The position numbers and the translations under genes are program-made. A model generated the notes under the pieces. That model was not told the DNA's origin, made no database searches, and saw only the letters and a list, made by a program, of their open reading frames with translations. A DNA stretch of 64,000 nt. Source: Mangrovimonas xylaniphaga (GTDB taxonomy: Bacteria; Bacteroidota; Bacteroidia; Flavobacteriales; Flavobacteriaceae). The stretch's first letter is position 1. The number at the start of each line of letters is the position of its first letter. Of this stretch, positions 1 to 9,220 are shown one piece after another. Location: positions 62,001 to 126,000 of the forward strand of contig NZ_LBIP01000022.1 of assembly GCF_001280435.1 (NCBI RefSeq). Direction: 5' to 3'.

Positions 1-1241
1 CAAATAACATAGTTAAAGCCGTCCCTGGTAGGAAAGAGAGGTATTCCATTATTTTTAGTGCTTATCAAAACAGGATTTGCTTTAACACCTGCACTTCTAA
101 GCATAGATACCAATATTAAATTTATATCTCCAACATTGCCTGTTCCCTCTTTATAAGCTTTACGTACGCCATTATCTGTTCGGTACCCATAATACCCATT
201 CCACTTCACTTTTGATTTTACATGATTATAAATTAAGGTTATCTTATTTGAAACATTAGTCTCTCCTGCAATTAGGTACTCGAGATCCTCTTCATAATAC
301 CCTGTTTTATCCAACTGAATACCAAACTCATCACTATCATAAATCGTTTTGGTTACTTTCTCCCAACTAGAAGAAAAAGACTCCAAAGGTTTATTAGGAT
401 ATTTAATAGCCGTTAATTCCAAAATTAGTTTTGCCCTGTAATTATCTATATTATCAACCAATGGTTCATCTTTTAATGCTGGAATATTTACCTCATTTAT
501 GGTTATAACGTTATCCATATAATCAGTCTTAGATTGGCTAAACTCAGTTTTAGTCGCAGTCAATCCCCCCGTAGTTGATCTTGCTTTACTATTGATAGTA
601 AAACTATTATGTTCTTTTGTTAAATTGAGTTTTGGAATGTAACTAGATTTAGGGTTGAGTAATTTATTATAAATATAATATTCTGGAGTACTTATCTTTA
701 AATCGTATTTCAGAATTGGAATGTTATATTGAAAATTAATATCATCAATTTGCAAATAAGGTGATTTAATTCGGTAGGCATATTCTATTACACAGCCATC
801 TTTTACATTTGGCATCGTAAAAGACTCAAACTTCCAATACTTATTGGCCTCTTCTTCAAATATACTCTCCTTTTTCAACTTCTCTTTTTCTATCTTACCA
901 TCAATAAGGCTGAAAGTATACCCCTTTAAAGAAGATAAATTTTCTGAATTTGATGCTGAGCTATTATACAGTCTAATCTTTTTTGTTGCCCAATGAAAAC
1001 CCTCTTTATTATAGATTTTAATACGTTCATGAACTTCCCTATTCTGCATAAATCCTTCACCTTGAACATACTCAAAACTTATTTTTTCATTCTTATATAA
1101 CACTACAGCATTAGCTGAAGAGTCTTGAGGACAGATTTTCTCTTCAAGTTCTTGTTTTGAAACTTTTCCAAAATCATAATCTTGAGCATATTGCACATAG
1201 CCCAAGAATAAAATCAATAATGTTGTAAGAGCCTTTTTCAT
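1..1241 (-). CDS. DUF3857/transglutaminase-like secreted protein (3' part outside window)
   Basis: Open frame from ATG at 1241 running off the left edge (413 codons seen). The N-terminus (MKKALTTLLILFLGYVQYAQ) is a signal peptide, so the protein should be exported. The N-terminal half resembles the DUF3857 domain found in large Bacteroidota exported proteins, and a transglutaminase-like core follows near residues 330-400. The core position where active relatives carry GDCK reads VGDINLILV around residues 371-379, so the catalytic Cys is replaced by Ile373. This copy is probably enzymatically inactive. It lies 6 bp downstream of another DUF3857 gene and is likely co-transcribed. The cellular role is unknown. 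Confidence 0.8.
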   Translation of the reverse strand, partial: MKKALTTLLILFLGYVQYAQDYDFGKVSKQELEEKICPQDSSANAVVLYKNEKISFEYVQGEGFMQNREVHERIKIYNKEGFHWATKKIRLYNSSASNSENLSSLKGYTFSLIDGKIEKEKLKKESIFEEEANKYWKFESFTMPNVKDGCVIEYAYRIKSPYLQIDDINFQYNIPILKYDLKISTPEYYIYNKLLNPKSSYIPKLNLTKEHNSFTINSKARSTTGGLTATKTEFSQSKTDYMDNVITINEVNIPALKDEPLVDNIDNYRAKLILELTAIKYPNKPLESFSSSWEKVTKTIYDSDEFGIQLDKTGYYEEDLEYLIAGETNVSNKITLIYNHVKSKVKWNGYYGYRTDNGVRKAYKEGTGNVGDINLILVSMLRSAGVKANPVLISTKNNGIPLFPTRDGFNYVI

Positions 1242-1247
1242 TACTTT

Positions 1248-3149
1248 TTAGAGTTTTAAAGTTAATGCTAGTTTAGCTTTATCATTTTTTGCCACAGAGG
1301 CCACAAAGTCTCTAAACCTGGCATATTCTTCTTTAGGATAATTTCCTTTATTTAAGCTATAAGTTCGCTTGTAAAGTATTTCATGCTCATTAAGCACCGT
1401 TATTGAAAATTGATAGAAACCATACTTAGTATCAATGCTTACCGCATCTGGTAACGCATCAAAACTTAGGGATTCGTCAATTTCAATTATAAACTCATCA
1501 GTATCAACAAAACCCCTTTCAATTTCAAAACCTAAAGTTCTATTGCTATATCGTGTAGGTATGTGAGTTACCCTATTGAATATATTAGGACTAACCAATA
1601 AAAGATTACCTGTTTTTGACGCATAATTCTGTGCGGAAACCTTAATGTTTTCAGTAAAAAGAATACTTTCTTTATCATTCTCAAACTCCATTTCGGTTAT
1701 TGATAAATTATTGACATAATCCCAATAGTTTTTAAAATGTAAGTCCTGATTTCTGGGTTCTTCATTCTGAATTCCCTCATGCAGAGCATACTGATATCCT
1801 TGGGTTTTAATGGTTACTTCCCCATTTAACGATCCATCATTAAGCAGTTTTACTCTAGCTTTTGTAACCTGAGTGCTTTTCTCTTTAGGATATGTCGTTG
1901 TGTGGATTATTTCACCTCCTTCAGGTGTCACTATCAAAGCATCTCTATCATCTGTAAAACCTGCAATAAAACCAAAAGGATTTGTTTGACTCGTACATTC
2001 CAACCACACACCATTCTCCTGATTTGGAAGATATAACACTACATGATTTCCTTGTGTAGAAGAAAATTCTTTATCTATACTTCTTATATTTCTCCCCCCA
2101 TAAATAACGGCATAATTAGCATCAACTCCTACCTCTTTCAGCAAAGCATAAGTGTAATTAGACAGGCCTTTACAATCTCCATAGCCCAAGCGATCAACAT
2201 CGGTTGCCAACATAGGCTTCCAACCACCAATACCAACTTGTACACTTATATAGCGAGTTTTATCTTGCACATACTTATAGACAATTTTTGCCTTTTCCAA
2301 ATCATTTGAACTATCTTTTGTCAATTCTTTTATCTCTTGTTTTACTTGATCTGGCAATTGATCAGTTCCATTTAATAAGTCCTCAAACATCCATTTACCA
2401 AAATCTGACCAATTATTATTAACACCTTTCACCCCAACCATATCAAACTCAACTAAAGCTGCCTTTAAAACAGGAGCGTAGGTTTTAAAAGGAGGACTAT
2501 AAGCTTCTGGCTTTAATGAGCTTAAATCATTTGCTTTGTAATGAAAATTATTAAACTTTGTAATATTATAGTTTTCAAAATTTTGAGTCTTAATTTTAAC
2601 TTCAACTTCAGAAGAATTTATAATTTCATACTCGCTATTTTCCGTACTTACATAAAAACCTTCAATGGGTCTCCAACCAGGCAAAAATGCTGTGGAATTA
2701 TATTTTATTTCAGCATCCAACAGTACCGTATAGGGATAACTTATAGGAGTGTAGTCCAAATACTTAACCCGACTATCGGAATACAAAGTCCCTCCACTAA
2801 CAGCACTTACATCCTGAAAATCCTTCTCCTTAATTTTTTTCAACTCTTTTCCATAAGCATCAAAAATCTTCACTTCCAAATTTTTAATATCAATCCCCCT
2901 TCCATAATGAAATACAGCATCAACATCAGAATTCCCTGCTTTACTTAAAACCGTCACAATTCTTTTTTGAGTAACCAAAATTTCATTATAGGCTTTAATT
3001 TCAATTTTTTGATCATTATATCTTACAACAGCATTTGCCTTATATTTCAATTCCGAGGGAATAGTCGCTGCTGAAAAAAGTTCTTCTTGAGAATACACAA
3101 TAGAGGAAATGAAGAACACCCCTAAAAAGGATAATATTTTGGTAGTCAT
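1248..3149 (-). CDS. DUF3857 and transglutaminase-like domain secreted protein
   Basis: 633 aa with a signal peptide ending near residue 20 (FISSIVYSQ). Residues ~50-220 match the DUF3857 pattern and residues ~280-390 a transglutaminase-like fold. The likely triad is Cys326 (GYGDCKGLS), His369 (QGNHVVLY) and an acidic residue at Glu384 (WLECTS), so this copy looks catalytically competent, unlike its downstream partner. The C-terminal third is beta-rich and unassigned. It is probably periplasmic or surface-exposed. Family members are common in Bacteroidota and their substrates are not established. It is the first gene of a two-gene unit with the partial gene at the window edge. Confidence 0.85.
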   Translation of the reverse strand: MTTKILSFLGVFFISSIVYSQEELFSAATIPSELKYKANAVVRYNDQKIEIKAYNEILVTQKRIVTVLSKAGNSDVDAVFHYGRGIDIKNLEVKIFDAYGKELKKIKEKDFQDVSAVSGGTLYSDSRVKYLDYTPISYPYTVLLDAEIKYNSTAFLPGWRPIEGFYVSTENSEYEIINSSEVEVKIKTQNFENYNITKFNNFHYKANDLSSLKPEAYSPPFKTYAPVLKAALVEFDMVGVKGVNNNWSDFGKWMFEDLLNGTDQLPDQVKQEIKELTKDSSNDLEKAKIVYKYVQDKTRYISVQVGIGGWKPMLATDVDRLGYGDCKGLSNYTYALLKEVGVDANYAVIYGGRNIRSIDKEFSSTQGNHVVLYLPNQENGVWLECTSQTNPFGFIAGFTDDRDALIVTPEGGEIIHTTTYPKEKSTQVTKARVKLLNDGSLNGEVTIKTQGYQYALHEGIQNEEPRNQDLHFKNYWDYVNNLSITEMEFENDKESILFTENIKVSAQNYASKTGNLLLVSPNIFNRVTHIPTRYSNRTLGFEIERGFVDTDEFIIEIDESLSFDALPDAVSIDTKYGFYQFSITVLNEHEILYKRTYSLNKGNYPKEEYARFRDFVASVAKNDKAKLALTLKL

Positions 3150-3212
3150 GGGTTGGTTTTTGGTCTTTAAATCTAATAAAATTCTCCAAATTAAAGGAGA
3201 AATCTATAAAGA

Positions 3213-3728
3213 TTACGCCTGTTTATTCTTTAACCAATTGAACATCAAAACAATAAAACACGGCACAAAAATGTAAAGCAACTCACTCATTATCACTTTA
3301 GCACCCCATTCTGAAAAAAAGCGTTCCACACCAATTGGTGACACTTGGATAACCTTCCAAGAAAAAAAATATCGATGATTGTTGAATGGGATAAAAAAGC
3401 CCACACCTTTGCCGCCAGTAGTTAAAGCATCCAAAACACCATGAGACAAAGTGCTCAATAAAATTACAATGGCATAAATAGGCTTCTGCTTTTTACCAAA
3501 AGCCAAAGTCAAAAACATGGTCCAAATAATTGCAAATACAATGGAATGTGTAAAACCCCGGTGTCCCCAAGGGGACTCATATGGAACCCCCAATATAAAT
3601 CCCAACACATCAGCGTCTGGAATTATGGCTGACAAAACTGCTAGAAATATTAAAGATTTTGACACTTTTTTGGAGGCAACTTTACCAATAGTAAAGGCTA
3701 GCATCCCATGGCCAAAGAGTGAAGCCAT
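3213..3728 (-). CDS. YdjM/DUF457-family membrane-bound metal-dependent hydrolase-like protein
   Basis: 171 aa, mostly membrane segments. The conserved pattern of the LexA-binding, inner membrane-bound putative hydrolase family (YdjM, PF04307) is visible: an early HGMLAF, then PDADVLGF, HRGFTHSIVF and SHGVLDALTTGG, which give the His/Asp residues thought to bind metal. The function in any species is poorly defined; a role in membrane lipid or envelope metabolism is only inferred. Its ATG shares one base with the dtd stop (3728), so the two are translationally coupled and belong to the rsgA-dtd unit. Confidence 0.8.
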   Translation of the reverse strand: MASLFGHGMLAFTIGKVASKKVSKSLIFLAVLSAIIPDADVLGFILGVPYESPWGHRGFTHSIVFAIIWTMFLTLAFGKKQKPIYAIVILLSTLSHGVLDALTTGGKGVGFFIPFNNHRYFFSWKVIQVSPIGVERFFSEWGAKVIMSELLYIFVPCFIVLMFNWLKNKQA

Positions 3729-4180
3729 TACACTTTATCTTTTGTATCGATAATAATAGTTACGGGCCCATCATTTACCAAGGCGACTTTCATATCGGCA
3801 CCAAACTCTCCCGTTCCAACGGTTTTACCTAAATCGGCTTCAAATTTAGACACAAAAGCTTCGTACAAAGGAATGGCAACATCTGGTTTCGCAGCATTAA
3901 TATAACTAGGACGGTTTCCTTTTTTTGTACTGGCATGCAAAGTAAACTGGCTTACAACAATGGCATCCCCATCTACATCAATCAAAGATTTGTTCATCAC
4001 CTCATTCTCATCTGGAAAAATGCGAAGGTTGGCAATCTTCTTGGAAAGCCAGTCTATGTCCTCTCGAGTATCCTCATCTACAATTCCCAATAATATCAAA
4101 AGGCCAGTTTTAATATTGGCTACTTGCTCACCTTCAATAGTGACACTGGATTGCGATACTCTTTGAATGACTGCTTTCAT
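3728..4180 (-). CDS. dtd: D-aminoacyl-tRNA deacylase
   Basis: 150 aa, the usual length for DTD. It hydrolyses D-amino acids (and glycine mischarged on tRNA-Ala) from tRNA in the cytoplasm. Diagnostic motifs are SQFTLHA near residue 77-83 and NDGPVTIII near the C-terminus (the Gly-Pro that gives chiral selection). The N-terminus MKAVIQRVSQSSVTI is typical of the family. It lies 14 bp after rsgA and overlaps the YdjM-like gene by one base. Confidence 0.95.
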   Translation of the reverse strand: MKAVIQRVSQSSVTIEGEQVANIKTGLLILLGIVDEDTREDIDWLSKKIANLRIFPDENEVMNKSLIDVDGDAIVVSQFTLHASTKKGNRPSYINAAKPDVAIPLYEAFVSKFEADLGKTVGTGEFGADMKVALVNDGPVTIIIDTKDKV

Positions 4181-4194
4181 TGTCGTGCAAAATA

Positions 4195-5145
4195 TTATTC
4201 TTTTGAGTAATTGTCGGTACGGTAAGATTCGTCTTCGCCTTCCAAAATTTGAAGGTAACTTCTATATCGTGAATAGGCAATTTCATCATTTTCCAAAGCT
4301 TCCTTCACAGCACACTTGGGCTCATCCACATGGATACAATTATTGAATTTGCAGTGTTGCTTTAGTTCAAAAAACTCAGGAAAATAGTCTCCCACTTCTT
4401 CTTTGTCCATATCTACCACCCCAAACCCTTTGATTCCTGGGGTATCAATAATTTTGGCACCAAACTCCAAATCGAACATTTCGGCAAAAGTTGTGGTATG
4501 TTGTCCCTGCATGTGCTGCATGGAAATTTCCTTGGTCTTTAAATCTAAAGTCGGCTCTATAGCGTTTACCAAAGTAGATTTCCCCACTCCTGAATGGCCT
4601 GCAAACATGCACACTTTGTCCTTCATTAATGACTTTACCTTATCGATATTTTTCCCAGTCGCTGCCGAAATACCAATACATTCGTACCCAATTTTTCTGT
4701 ACACATGGGCCAAAAACCGTACCTCGTTCAATGTATCTTCATCGTAAGTATCAATTTTATTGAACAGAAGAACCGTAGGAACCGAATATGCTTCGGCAGT
4801 CACCAAAAAGCGATCGATAAATGTTGTGAAAGTTGGCGGATTATCAATGGTCACCAATAAGAATACCACATCAATATTGGCAGCAATTACGTGTGTTTGT
4901 TTTGAAAGGTTTACCGATTTCCTAACAATATAGTTTTTGCGATCCTTGATATGATGAATAACCCCTGTAGTTTCATCGTTGTTGGTCTCCAATTCAAAGT
5001 CCACCACATCACCCACGGCAATAGGGTTGGTACTCTTAATTCCCTTAATTCTAAACTTCCCTTTCATCCTACATTGATAGGATGCACCGAGCTCTGTTTT
5101 AACGGTGTACCAACTTCCTGTAGATTTATATACGATTCCTGTCAT
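4195..5145 (-). CDS. rsgA: Ribosome small subunit-dependent GTPase A
   Basis: Circularly permuted GTPase involved in late 30S ribosome assembly. An N-terminal OB fold is followed by the G motifs in permuted order: NKID (G4), SAA (G5), GHSGVGKS (G1) and DTPG (G3). The C-terminal zinc knuckle is Cys268, Cys273, His275 and Cys281 (numbered from the upstream Met at 5154). I prefer the start MTGIVYKSTG at 5145 over the Met three codons upstream because family members begin at this sequence. It is separated from the aromatic operon by a terminator, so it probably heads its own unit with dtd and the YdjM-like gene. Confidence 0.95.
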   Translation of the reverse strand: MTGIVYKSTGSWYTVKTELGASYQCRMKGKFRIKGIKSTNPIAVGDVVDFELETNNDETTGVIHHIKDRKNYIVRKSVNLSKQTHVIAANIDVVFLLVTIDNPPTFTTFIDRFLVTAEAYSVPTVLLFNKIDTYDEDTLNEVRFLAHVYRKIGYECIGISAATGKNIDKVKSLMKDKVCMFAGHSGVGKSTLVNAIEPTLDLKTKEISMQHMQGQHTTTFAEMFDLEFGAKIIDTPGIKGFGVVDMDKEEVGDYFPEFFELKQHCKFNNCIHVDEPKCAVKEALENDEIAYSRYRSYLQILEGEDESYRTDNYSKE

Positions 5146-5183
5146 GCGGTACAAAGATGTGAATTATTCGCTTGTCAAACAAC

Positions 5184-5208
5184 AAAAAGACCACCAAAGG
5201 CGGTCTTT
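5184..5208 (-). terminator. Intrinsic terminator of the aromatic operon
   Basis: On the minus strand the arms AAAGACCGCC and GGTGGTCTTT (one G-U pair) form a 10-bp stem with a TTT loop. The 3' arm ends in a T-rich stretch. It lies just after the DAHP synthase-chorismate mutase stop and separates that operon from rsgA. Confidence 0.8.
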
Positions 5209-5247
5209 CTAATTCATAATAAAAGGAATAATTCTATTCAAAAACTA

Positions 5248-6330
5248 CTAAGAATTGATAATCTTCTCTTGATGGTTAATGGACTCTTGGTGAATGGCTT
5301 TAAATACACGCAAAATAAATTCTTCGCTTAAATTTTTCTCCTCACCTTGAAGAATCATTTTACCTAAAATCTCATTCCATCGTTTAGACTGTAATACAGC
5401 CACGTTTTTAGACTTCTTAAGTGCTCCAATATCATCGGCTATTTTCATGCGTTTACCCAAAATTTCAATCAATTGATGGTCAATAAGGTCAATTTGCGTA
5501 CGCATCATATTAATTTTATTATTGAACTCAGCAGCATCGTCAAACTCCTTTCTTATCTTCAAATCTTTGGTAATTTGAATCAAGGTCTTTGGCGTGATTT
5601 GTTGCGCTGCATCGCTCCAAGCATTATCCGGATCGTAATGGGTTTCTATCATCAAACCATCATAATTTAAATCCAAGGCAGTCTGGCAAAGATCAAAAAT
5701 GATGTCTCGCCTTCCTGCAATGTGCGAAGGATCTAAAATAAGTGGCAAATCTGGAAAACGGTTTTGCAAATCAACAGCAATTTGCCATTCAGGGTTGTTT
5801 CTATAATTTGTCTTTTCATAGGTTGAAAATCCTCTGTGGATTACCCCTAAGTTTTTAATATCGGCCGTATAGAATCGTTCAACAGCTCCCAACCACAAAG
5901 ACAAGTCTGGGTTTACGGGGTTTTTTACCAACACCGTTTTATCCGTTCCCTTAAGGGCATCGGCAATATCCTGAACTATAAACGGGCTTACCGTAGTTCT
6001 GGCTCCAATCCATAAAATGTCTACATCATGCTCCAAGGCCAAATCTACGTGATGGGCATTGGCAACCTCGGTGGTGGTTAACATTCCTGTTTCTTCCTTT
6101 GCCTTTTGCAACCATTTAAGCCCTAAAGCTCCCACACCTTCAAAGTTGCCAGGTCTTGTTCTTGGCTTCCAAATTCCCGCTCGCAATACCGTAGCATCAC
6201 TATCTTTTAATTCATGCGCAATTTTCAACAACTGCTCCTCTGTTTCCGCACTACATGGCCCTGCAATTACCAACGGATGCTCCAATCCGAAGTTGTCTAA
6301 CCACGATCTAAGTTCTTTCTTGTTTTCCAT
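5248..6330 (-). CDS. Bifunctional DAHP synthase / chorismate mutase
   Basis: 360 aa fusion covering the first step of the shikimate pathway and the chorismate-to-prephenate branch. Residues ~1-260 are a class I-beta (KDO8P-synthase-like) 3-deoxy-7-phosphoheptulonate synthase: VIAGPCSAE near residue 22, the KPRTRPG segment, VKNPVNPDLSLW, and metal ligands in IDPSHIAGRR-type and IETHYDP segments. Residues ~270-360 are an AroQ-type chorismate mutase (RTQIDLIDHQLIEILGKRM). The fused mutase is known in other species to act as the feedback-sensing domain. It is the last gene of the aromatic operon, 10 bp after tyrA. Confidence 0.93.
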   Translation of the reverse strand: MENKKELRSWLDNFGLEHPLVIAGPCSAETEEQLLKIAHELKDSDATVLRAGIWKPRTRPGNFEGVGALGLKWLQKAKEETGMLTTTEVANAHHVDLALEHDVDILWIGARTTVSPFIVQDIADALKGTDKTVLVKNPVNPDLSLWLGAVERFYTADIKNLGVIHRGFSTYEKTNYRNNPEWQIAVDLQNRFPDLPLILDPSHIAGRRDIIFDLCQTALDLNYDGLMIETHYDPDNAWSDAAQQITPKTLIQITKDLKIRKEFDDAAEFNNKINMMRTQIDLIDHQLIEILGKRMKIADDIGALKKSKNVAVLQSKRWNEILGKMILQGEEKNLSEEFILRVFKAIHQESINHQEKIINS

Positions 6331-6340
6331 AATGCTTGTT

Positions 6341-7192
6341 TTAAACGATTCCTTTTAATATGTCTTTAATATGGTTGGTACTTTTCATTTCATTGTAAAT
6401 TTCATCAAACTCATCGGCCTTCATAAACTCTTTAAATCTTGTAAGATTCTCAATATACTCTTCTAAGGTTTCGATGACGTTAACTTTATTCTGTTTAAAA
6501 ATTGGGGTCCACATCTCGGGTGAACTTTTAGCCAAACGCACCGTACTCTCAAATCCACTTCCTGCCAAGTCAAAAATATCCCGCTCGTTTTTTTCCTTTT
6601 CAATTACGGTTTTTCCCAACATAAAGGAACTGATATGCGACAAATGCGAAACATAAGCAATGTGTTTGTCGTGCGCCTCTGGATTCATATACCGAATCCT
6701 CATGCCCATAATTTTGAAAATATTTAATGCTAACTCCTGTAGTTTGAAGGCCGTTTTTTCCACCTCACAAATAATATTGGTTTTCCCAACAAACAAGCCT
6801 TCAATAGCAGCCGAAGGCCCAGAAAACTCAGTTCCCGCAATGGGATGGGTTGCCAAAAAATTTCTTCGTTTTGGATGATTTTCCACCACTTTACAAATGT
6901 CATTTTTGGTAGAACCGGCATCAATTACCAAGGCATCGTCATGTACCAAATCCAAGACTTCAGGCAAAAGTTTTACGGTCGCATCCACAGGGACAGTCAC
7001 TATAACAATATCTGCTTTAGACAATGTTTCCATGGTGGACTTTTCATCTATAATTCCCAATTCCCTGGCCTGTTCCAAATGTTTTGGATTATGGTCAATA
7101 CCATAAATCACCGAATCCGGAGTCAAACGCTTAATATCTTTGGCAATGCTTCCGCCAATCAATCCAATTCCTATGATGTAAATATTTTTCAT
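6341..7192 (-). CDS. tyrA: Prephenate dehydrogenase
   Basis: 283 aa, the TyrA monofunctional size. It oxidatively decarboxylates prephenate to 4-hydroxyphenylpyruvate with NAD(P)+. The N-terminal Rossmann motif is IIGIGLIGGSIA (residues ~5-16), and HPIAGTEFSGP (near residue 115) carries the conserved catalytic His. No mutase or ACT domain is present; the mutase is fused to the next gene instead. The gap to the aminotransferase stop is 1 bp, indicating one transcript. Confidence 0.93.
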   Translation of the reverse strand: MKNIYIIGIGLIGGSIAKDIKRLTPDSVIYGIDHNPKHLEQARELGIIDEKSTMETLSKADIVIVTVPVDATVKLLPEVLDLVHDDALVIDAGSTKNDICKVVENHPKRRNFLATHPIAGTEFSGPSAAIEGLFVGKTNIICEVEKTAFKLQELALNIFKIMGMRIRYMNPEAHDKHIAYVSHLSHISSFMLGKTVIEKEKNERDIFDLAGSGFESTVRLAKSSPEMWTPIFKQNKVNVIETLEEYIENLTRFKEFMKADEFDEIYNEMKSTNHIKDILKGIV

Positions 7193-7193
7193 A

Positions 7194-8339
7194 CTACTTA
7201 ACTCTAGCTATCGCTTCTTCTATATCTTCAATCGAGGCACACAATGAAAACCGAATATAGCCTTCTCCATTGGTTCCAAAAACAGTGCCTGGGGCAATAA
7301 AAATGGAATTGTTCTTCAACAATACATCTATAAATTCTTCGGCCTTTACAAAATCGGGCAACTTTGCCCAAACGAACATTCCTGTGGCAGTTCTATCAAA
7401 TGTACAGTTAAGGGCTTCTGCCAATTTCCAAACCAGCTCCCTACGCTTTTCATAGACACTGTTAAGGCTTACATACCACATTTCAGAACATTTTAAGGCT
7501 TCAATGGCACCTTTCTGAATGCCGTAAAACATACCAGAATCCATATTGCTTTTCACCTTAACAATGGCATTAATGTAATCTGATTTTCCCAAAACCATTC
7601 CCACACGCCAACCGGCCATGTTAAAGGTTTTACTCAACGAATTCAATTCCAAACAGCAATCCTTCGCGCCTTTATATTTCAAGATGCTTCTAGGATGTTC
7701 ATTCAAAATAAAACTATACGGATTGTCATTCACCAATAAAATGTTGTTGCGTTTGGCAAAAGCAATCACATCATCATAAAACTTGTTTGGCGCTACAGCT
7801 CCAGTTGGCATGTGCGGATAGCTTAGCCACATCAACTTCACCTTACTCAAATCCTGCTTTTCCAGTTCGATCAAGTCCGGCAACCATTTACCCTCTTCAT
7901 TTAAATCGTAGAACACAGGCACAGCACCTACCAATTTGGTTACCGACGTATAGGTTGGATATCCCGGATTGGGAATCAACACCTCATCGCCTTCATTTAA
8001 AAAAGCCATGGAAATATGCATGATTCCTTCCTTACTTCCCATAAGCGGCAACACTTCTGTTGTCGGGCTTAAAGCCACTTCAAACCTCTCTCGGTAAAAT
8101 ACCGTAATGGCTTCCCGCAGCTCTGGCAAACCATAGTAGCTTTGATATTTATGCGCCGAAGGATCAGACAGACTATCTGTAATAGCTGCCAACACTTTCA
8201 TGGGCGGCTCCAAATCTGGGCTTCCAATGCCTAAATTGATAATAGGCTTGCCATGTGCCTTTAGCAATGCCACTTCCTTCAGTTTTTTCGAGAAATAATA
8301 TTCCTCCACTGTATGTAACCTGTCAGCTACTGTAATCAT
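7194..8339 (-). CDS. PLP-dependent class I/II aminotransferase (aromatic or prephenate type)
   Basis: 381 aa fold-type I aminotransferase. Visible are the NPGYPTY segment, NDNPYS (PLP-ring Asp region), the PLP lysine in SLSKTFNMAGWRVG, and the Arg in GYIRFSL that binds the substrate carboxylate. Between pheA and tyrA it most likely transaminates phenylpyruvate and 4-hydroxyphenylpyruvate to Phe and Tyr. A prephenate aminotransferase role (the arogenate route) cannot be excluded, and sequence alone also resembles LL-diaminopimelate aminotransferases. It overlaps pheA by 4 bp. Confidence 0.88.
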   Translation of the reverse strand: MITVADRLHTVEEYYFSKKLKEVALLKAHGKPIINLGIGSPDLEPPMKVLAAITDSLSDPSAHKYQSYYGLPELREAITVFYRERFEVALSPTTEVLPLMGSKEGIMHISMAFLNEGDEVLIPNPGYPTYTSVTKLVGAVPVFYDLNEEGKWLPDLIELEKQDLSKVKLMWLSYPHMPTGAVAPNKFYDDVIAFAKRNNILLVNDNPYSFILNEHPRSILKYKGAKDCCLELNSLSKTFNMAGWRVGMVLGKSDYINAIVKVKSNMDSGMFYGIQKGAIEALKCSEMWYVSLNSVYEKRRELVWKLAEALNCTFDRTATGMFVWAKLPDFVKAEEFIDVLLKNNSIFIAPGTVFGTNGEGYIRFSLCASIEDIEEAIARVK

Positions 8340-9163
8340 AGTTTAGCGTTTTTATATTCGCCCAATATTTTTAGGTCCTGAGACATGATTTTTAGAATGG
8401 ATTTTGCCTTGTCATAATCGGCATAAGCTTCAAAAGTGACATCTACAAAAAAGGCATACTTCCAAGGGGTCTCAATTTTTGGCAAGGACTGTATCTTGGT
8501 TAAGTTCAATTTACAATCACTCATCACATTAAGCACTGTAGCTAAGCTACCACGTTTATGGTCCAATTCAAACTTTAAAGACGCTTTATTGATTTCCTCT
8601 TTAGGAATTTCAGAATTTTGCTTTTTCACAATCACAAAACGGGTCTCGTTATGAGAAATGGTTTGGATACTTTCCGCCAAGATTTGAAGCTCGAATAATT
8701 CCGCCGCCAACCTACTGGCAATAGCCGCCACATTTTTAAGCCCTTTGGTTTTGATTCGCTCAGCTACCTCTGCTGTATCCTTGTCTTCAATCAACTTGAT
8801 GTGCGGATGTGTTTTAAAAAACTCCTTACACTGCAGCAAGGCCATAGGATGTGAATACACTTCGTGAATCTCCTCGATGGACTGATTTGGCAAGGCCATT
8901 AAATGATGCTGAATATCTAAATAATGTTCACCGATAACATGCAAGTTATGAGTATCAATCAAGGCGTAATTAGGAATAATAGAACCCGCTATGGAGTTTT
9001 CTATGGCCATAATCACGGCATCACTTTTACCGGTAAGCAAACTGTTTACCGCTGTATCAAAAGACAAACATTCATCAATGATGACATCATCATCAAAATA
9101 CTGTTGGCAGACAATATGATGAAAAGAGCCCTTTATTCCCTGTATTGCAACTGACTTTATCAT
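8336..9163 (-). CDS. pheA: Prephenate dehydratase
   Basis: 275 aa. Converts prephenate to phenylpyruvate. The catalytic domain spans ~1-180 with the NETRFVIV motif near residue 165-172 (Thr-Arg-Phe hallmark). The C-terminal ACT domain (~195-270, KRGSLATVLNVMS... and the SLPKIETPWKYAFFVD segment, which matches the ESRP-type Phe-binding region) should give feedback inhibition by Phe. It is the first structural gene of the operon. Its ATG is only 2 bp after the T-tract of the attenuator terminator, so readthrough and initiation are physically linked. Confidence 0.95.
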   Translation of the reverse strand: MIKSVAIQGIKGSFHHIVCQQYFDDDVIIDECLSFDTAVNSLLTGKSDAVIMAIENSIAGSIIPNYALIDTHNLHVIGEHYLDIQHHLMALPNQSIEEIHEVYSHPMALLQCKEFFKTHPHIKLIEDKDTAEVAERIKTKGLKNVAAIASRLAAELFELQILAESIQTISHNETRFVIVKKQNSEIPKEEINKASLKFELDHKRGSLATVLNVMSDCKLNLTKIQSLPKIETPWKYAFFVDVTFEAYADYDKAKSILKIMSQDLKILGEYKNAKL

Positions 9164-9165
9164 GT

Positions 9166-9196
9166 AAAAAAAAAGTCCCGATTTTCATCGAGACTT
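9166..9196 (-). terminator. Attenuator terminator of the aromatic operon
   Basis: Minus strand: arms AAGTCTCGAT and ATCGGGACTT (10 bp with one G-U) close a GAAA tetraloop, followed by nine T. The 5' arm can instead pair with CGAGACT (9239-9233) inside the leader ORF, a perfect 7-bp antiterminator. This is the 2:3 versus 3:4 arrangement of a classical attenuator. Confidence 0.9.
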
Positions 9197-9220
9197 ATAT
9201 ATTAAATTTATGGCTATAAA

